DNA from: an uncultured Selenomonadaceae bacterium
Lineage (GTDB): Bacteria > Bacillota > Negativicutes > Selenomonadales > Selenomonadaceae
Assembly (NCBI GenBank): GCA_958415865.1
Contig: CATYZV010000102.1
Coordinates: 1 to 6,771, forward strand
Direction: 5' to 3'
Length of the DNA stretch: 6,771 bases
Shown: positions 6,152-6,771 of the stretch, piece after piece
How the letters are laid out: the number at the start of each line of letters is the position of its first letter
How positions within the stretch are numbered: the stretch's first letter is position 1
Notes under the pieces: generated by a model
Databases searched by the model: none
The model's input: the letters and a program-made list of their open reading frames with translations, nothing else
What the model was told of the DNA's origin: nothing
Position numbers and translations under genes: made by a program

Positions 6152-6183
6152 AAAAAAGAGCTCCGGCCTATAAGCCGAAACTC
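6152..6183 (-). terminator. Rho-independent terminator of the secreted-protein gene
   Basis: On the - strand GAGTTTCGGC (6183-6174) pairs along all ten positions with GCCGGAGCTC (6167-6158), two pairs being G-U wobbles that work only in this strand's RNA. The loop is six bases (6173-6168), and six T residues follow (6157-6152). It lies 27 bases after the stop codon and separates that gene from the PFOR gene. The wobble pattern shows the terminator acts on the - strand. Confidence 0.9.
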
Positions 6184-6210
6184 CCTTGCATACTGCACTG
6201 CCACGGTTCG

Positions 6211-6651
6211 TTATTTCTGTTCATTCTGCTGAGCCGCCGTATCCCCAGCCGCCTGCTGCGGGAAAATGCCGAACTCTACGAGCTTATTGCTCTTGTCGAA
6301 TGAAAATACAATGCTAGCGATCTTGCCGCTGTCGAACGAAGCCAGATACGTAACACGGTCCCGCGCATCAAAACGTTCAAAAGCATAGAACTTCACCTGA
6401 GCAATCTGACCGTACTGATCTTTTACCTGACGCTGCAAAGAACGGTACGTCTTTTCATCCATATTGCTTTTCAGCGAATCTTCAAAATCAGCCGTTACCT
6501 TCTTATACTCAGGCACATCCTTGCTAAAACTGTCAAGCACCAGCTGAGACACCGACTGCTGCTTATTCAAATCCCCACCGTCAGAAGCCAAGCATACATT
6601 AGAAAAAACCATCATCATAGCTGCCGTCAGCACCAGTATAAACTTCTTCAT
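6211..6651 (-). CDS. Small exported protein of unknown function (DUF3887-like pattern)
   Basis: A 146-residue protein with a clear signal peptide: Lys2-Lys3, a hydrophobic core (FILVLTAAMMMVFSNV, 4-19), then a likely signal peptidase I site after Ala22 (C-L-A|S). The cysteine at 20 does not sit in a good lipobox, so a lipoprotein is less likely. The mature part has a helical, charged segment (about 34-83: VSQLVLDSFSKD, KSNMDEKTYRSLQ) followed by alternating hydrophobic strands (85-131: VKFYAFERF, RVTYLASFD, IASIVFSFD, LVEFGIFP) and a low-complexity Gln/Ala tail (132-146). The pattern of a helix pair, a GQ turn, then a beta-sheet with a VxFxxxxKLVxF strand recalls DUF3887-type domains. That is from memory and untested. 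No catalytic motif is seen. The Shine-Dalgarno is weak (AAGTAAGTG-like, about 5 bases before ATG). It has its own promoter and terminator, so it appears monocistronic. Confidence 0.8.
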   Translation of the reverse strand: MKKFILVLTAAMMMVFSNVCLASDGGDLNKQQSVSQLVLDSFSKDVPEYKKVTADFEDSLKSNMDEKTYRSLQRQVKDQYGQIAQVKFYAFERFDARDRVTYLASFDSGKIASIVFSFDKSNKLVEFGIFPQQAAGDTAAQQNEQK

Positions 6652-6698
6652 ACAAACACTTACTTTACTATTACTATGTAATATAATTTATAAATTTC

Positions 6699-6707
6699 AT
6701 TATATCA
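6699..6707 (-). promoter_or_regulatory. Extended -10 promoter of the secreted-protein gene
   Basis: On the - strand TGA then a perfect TATAAT (6707-6699) forms an extended -10 element (TGn-TATAAT). The position 17 bases upstream is only a T-run, so there is no convincing -35 box, as is common for extended -10 promoters. Transcription would start near 6692, giving a leader of about 40 nt. Confidence 0.6.
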
Positions 6708-6735
6708 CCAAAGAATCACGCAAAAAAGATAATAC

Positions 6736-6764
6736 TTGTCATATCAATAAATTCCTGTTATACG
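6736..6764 (+). promoter_or_regulatory. Possible divergent promoter for a gene beyond the right edge
   Basis: TTGTCA (6736-6741, 5 of 6 matches), 17 bases, then TATACG (6759-6764, 4 of 6), preceded by TG at 6756-6757 in extended -10 position. A transcript would start at about the last base of the window. The gene it might serve is not visible, so this is tentative. Confidence 0.3.
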
Positions 6765-6771
6765 TATATTC

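Noticed and set aside
1..6771. Search for CRISPR repeats, tRNA or rRNA genes, transposases, attachment sites, toxin-antitoxin or defence genes.
   Set aside because: None seen on either strand. The window reads as ordinary core metabolism and regulation with interesting non-coding spacers.

Overview
The window carries five protein-coding genes. They encode an Rrf2/IscR-type regulator, a class I/II PLP aminotransferase, methylglyoxal synthase (mgsA), a complete homodimeric pyruvate:ferredoxin oxidoreductase (PFOR, nifJ/por type) and a small secreted protein of unknown function. The content points to a strict anaerobe. The one-chain PFOR carries all three [4Fe-4S] sites, the Shine-Dalgarno sequences are strong and purine-rich, and the spacers between moderately GC-rich genes are very AT-rich. 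A signal-peptide protein of the kind seen in double-membraned Firmicutes, plus the general look of the proteins, makes a Negativicutes (Selenomonadales-like) bacterium my best guess. That placement is inference; I could not search a database.

Layout, left to right. Bases 22-1666 (+) hold a two-gene operon, regulator then aminotransferase, with only 4 nt between stop and start. Bases 1667-1838 hold the mgsA promoter, with a dyad lying over its -35 box. Bases 1839-2219 (+) hold mgsA. Bases 2220-2449 are a convergent spacer with two strong hairpin terminators, a third small hairpin, and a promoter-like element aimed straight at the first hairpin. Bases 2450-5977 (-) hold the PFOR gene. Bases 5978-6210 hold its leader, with a foldable 5' UTR and a good sigma-70-type promoter, then the terminator of the next gene upstream. 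Bases 6211-6651 (-) hold the secreted protein. Bases 6652-6771 hold its extended -10 promoter and, facing the other way, a possible promoter for a gene beyond the right edge.

Two of the genes act near the pyruvate node. PFOR oxidises pyruvate to acetyl-CoA and passes electrons to ferredoxin or flavodoxin. MgsA diverts dihydroxyacetone phosphate to methylglyoxal, bypassing lower glycolysis when phosphate is short. The regulator has the three-cysteine pattern of Fe-S-sensing Rrf2 proteins. It probably controls its own operon, and might also affect an Fe-S-heavy enzyme such as PFOR, though nothing in the sequence proves this.

I see no mobile element, CRISPR array, tRNA or rRNA, and no clear undescribed multi-gene system. 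The observations most worth a second look are non-coding: the promoter-hairpin unit at 2234-2321, the compound inverted repeat at 2359-2425, the PFOR leader, and the dyad at the mgsA promoter.
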